DNA of 6,105 bases, taken from positions 1 to 6,105 of the forward strand of contig JADGRN010000094.1 in NCBI GenBank assembly GCA_017880825.1, written 5' to 3'. The notes under the pieces were generated by a model. That model was not told the DNA's origin. It did not search any database and was given only the letters and a program-made list of their open reading frames with translations. The translations under genes and the position numbers were made by a program. The DNA is from Methylophilaceae bacterium. GTDB taxonomy: Bacteria > Pseudomonadota > Gammaproteobacteria > Burkholderiales > Methylophilaceae. Shown here in pieces: positions 5,056 to 6,105 of the stretch. Within the stretch, counting starts at the first letter, position 1, and each line of letters begins with the position of its first letter.

Positions 5056-6105
5056 ATGATTCGACAAACCATCTCCGTAATGCATGATTTTGGCCGTTTG
5101 CGCGAAATTGCCGGCATCCTAATGCACTATGGCTGGGGCGATATCGCCAAGCGCTTGGGTGTTGGAGGTGTGGCCGGGCGAGTTGGGGATATGATTAACT
5201 CCAAAGAGTCGCGCGAGGTCATGCTGTTGCCGCCAGAAGTTAGGGTGCGACTGGCGATGCAGGAACTGGGCCCAACCTTCGTCAAGCTCGGGCAGGTGCT
5301 GGCGACTCGCCCCGATATTTTCCCGCCGCAGTGGATTACGGAATTTGCCAAATTGCAGGATCAGGTGCCGCCTGTGCCTTTTGAGGAGCTGCTGCCGGAT
5401 CTGGAAAAAACGCTGGGTAAATCCCCATTTGAGGTGTTCAAGGAATTACAGGCCGTGCCTATTGCGGGAGCCTCGATTGCGCAGGTTCACCTAGCGAAAC
5501 TGCAGGATGGCACCCCCGTCGTCTTGAAGATACGACGCCCTCATGTGCAGGAAAGCATTGCGGCGGATTTGCGCCTGCTATCTCATCTGGGGCGCCTGCT
5601 GGAATCAGAAGTTGAAGAGATCAAGCGTTTTCAACCGGGTAAAATCATCACGCAATTTTCCAAGTCGCTTAAACGTGAGCTGGATCTGGCGATGGAAGGC
5701 CGTAACACCGAGCGTTTTACGCGCAACTTTGCCGAAGACGAGAACATTGTTTTTGCCAAAATATACTGGGATTTCAGCAGCGAAGGCTTGCTGGTCATGG
5801 AACATATCCATGGCATTCCAGGCAATAATCTGCAACAGGCCAGCATCGATGGTCTGGATCTTAAATTGTTGGCCGAGCGCGGTGCCAACGCCGTGCTGAA
5901 AATGGTATTGATTGATGGTTTTTTCCATGCCGACCCGCACCCAGGCAATGTGTTTTATCTGCCGAATAATCGCTTGGCCATCATTGATTGCGGCATGGTC
6001 GGGCGCGTCACTTTCGAGCGTCGCGGTGAGATAGCGGATATGCTGGCCGCGCTGGTTTCGCGCGATATTGACGCACTCAGAGACATTCTCATCCTGTGGT
6101 CAGGT
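5056..6105 (+). CDS. ABC1/AarF/UbiB family atypical kinase-like protein, N-terminal part (cut by window edge)
   Basis: The first 350 codons of an ABC1/UbiB-family protein are present. Members are atypical kinase-fold ATPases, many of which support ubiquinone synthesis or lipid handling at the inner membrane. The KxGQ signature is K77-L-G-Q80 in T-F-V-K-L-G-Q-V-L. The Ala-rich nucleotide loop reads I-A-G-A-S-I-A-Q-V-H (136-145). The VAIK-type lysine is K158 (V-V-L-K-I-R-R-P), and the ExD motif is E208-L-D210. The catalytic loop is H291-A-D-P-H-P-G-N298. The DFG-equivalent reads D311-C-G313. C-terminal membrane helices, if present, lie outside the window. The N-terminus differs from classic ubiB, so this is probably a paralogous ABC1 protein. 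No strong ribosome site precedes ATG 5056; the next ATG is 24 bases in. Confidence 0.93.
   Translation, partial: MIRQTISVMHDFGRLREIAGILMHYGWGDIAKRLGVGGVAGRVGDMINSKESREVMLLPPEVRVRLAMQELGPTFVKLGQVLATRPDIFPPQWITEFAKLQDQVPPVPFEELLPDLEKTLGKSPFEVFKELQAVPIAGASIAQVHLAKLQDGTPVVLKIRRPHVQESIAADLRLLSHLGRLLESEVEEIKRFQPGKIITQFSKSLKRELDLAMEGRNTERFTRNFAEDENIVFAKIYWDFSSEGLLVMEHIHGIPGNNLQQASIDGLDLKLLAERGANAVLKMVLIDGFFHADPHPGNVFYLPNNRLAIIDCGMVGRVTFERRGEIADMLAALVSRDIDALRDILILWSG

Noticed and set aside
5543..5948. Open frames of about 105-118 codons on both strands inside the ABC1-family gene
   Set aside because: They overlap the conserved ExD and HADPHPGN region in other frames and have no features of their own.

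Overview
The window looks like chromosomal DNA from a Gram-negative proteobacterium, most likely a betaproteobacterium. It has a signal-peptide S41 protease, an outer-membrane beta-barrel protein, a Fur-type promoter and an AarF/UbiB-family kinase-like protein, with mid-range GC. The protein sequences suggest Nitrosomonadales-type bacteria, but this is an impression from sequence alone. I see no mobile element, CRISPR array, tRNA or rRNA. No gene-free stretch exceeds about 190 bases.

Layout. Bases 1-858 (minus) hold the N-terminal 286 codons of a carboxy-terminal processing protease (S41), cut by the left edge. Bases 993-1265 (plus) encode a small SelT/SelW/SelH (Rdx) family protein with a CxxC motif. 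Bases 1303-3217 (minus) form a compact three-gene operon: a periplasmic cupredoxin-fold protein, an FTR1 iron permease, and an outer-membrane barrel protein of unknown function. Bases 3406-3888 (plus) encode a divergent bacterioferritin-like protein. Bases 3936-4466 (minus) encode an exported NlpC/P60 cell-wall hydrolase. Bases 4601-5017 (plus) encode an unrecognised helical protein, followed after 38 bases by an ABC1/AarF/UbiB-family gene (5056 onward) that runs off the right edge.

The centre is an iron homeostasis divergon. The 188-base region 3218-3405 separates iron uptake (minus) from iron storage (plus). It carries a good sigma-70 promoter for the uptake operon (TTGCAA, 17-base spacer, TATCAT) with a strong Fur-box match lying across its -10 and spacer. 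It also holds a perfect 12-base inverted repeat, one arm of which is part of a second, weaker Fur-like site. The operon resembles the FtrB-FtrC core of Bordetella-type ferrous iron uptake. In this window it lacks the P19-like FtrA and polyferredoxin FtrD genes and instead ends with an outer-membrane barrel gene. The reading is that, when iron is scarce, Fur releases the operon: the barrel would act at the outer membrane, the cupredoxin-like protein in the periplasm, FTR1 at the inner membrane, and the ferritin would store the iron. The barrel's role and the operon's exact chemistry are inferred, not shown.

The other genes are mostly housekeeping (envelope proteolysis, murein cleavage, a quinone-related or lipid-related atypical kinase). 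The unknown 138-residue protein next to the ABC1 gene is the least explained coding sequence.
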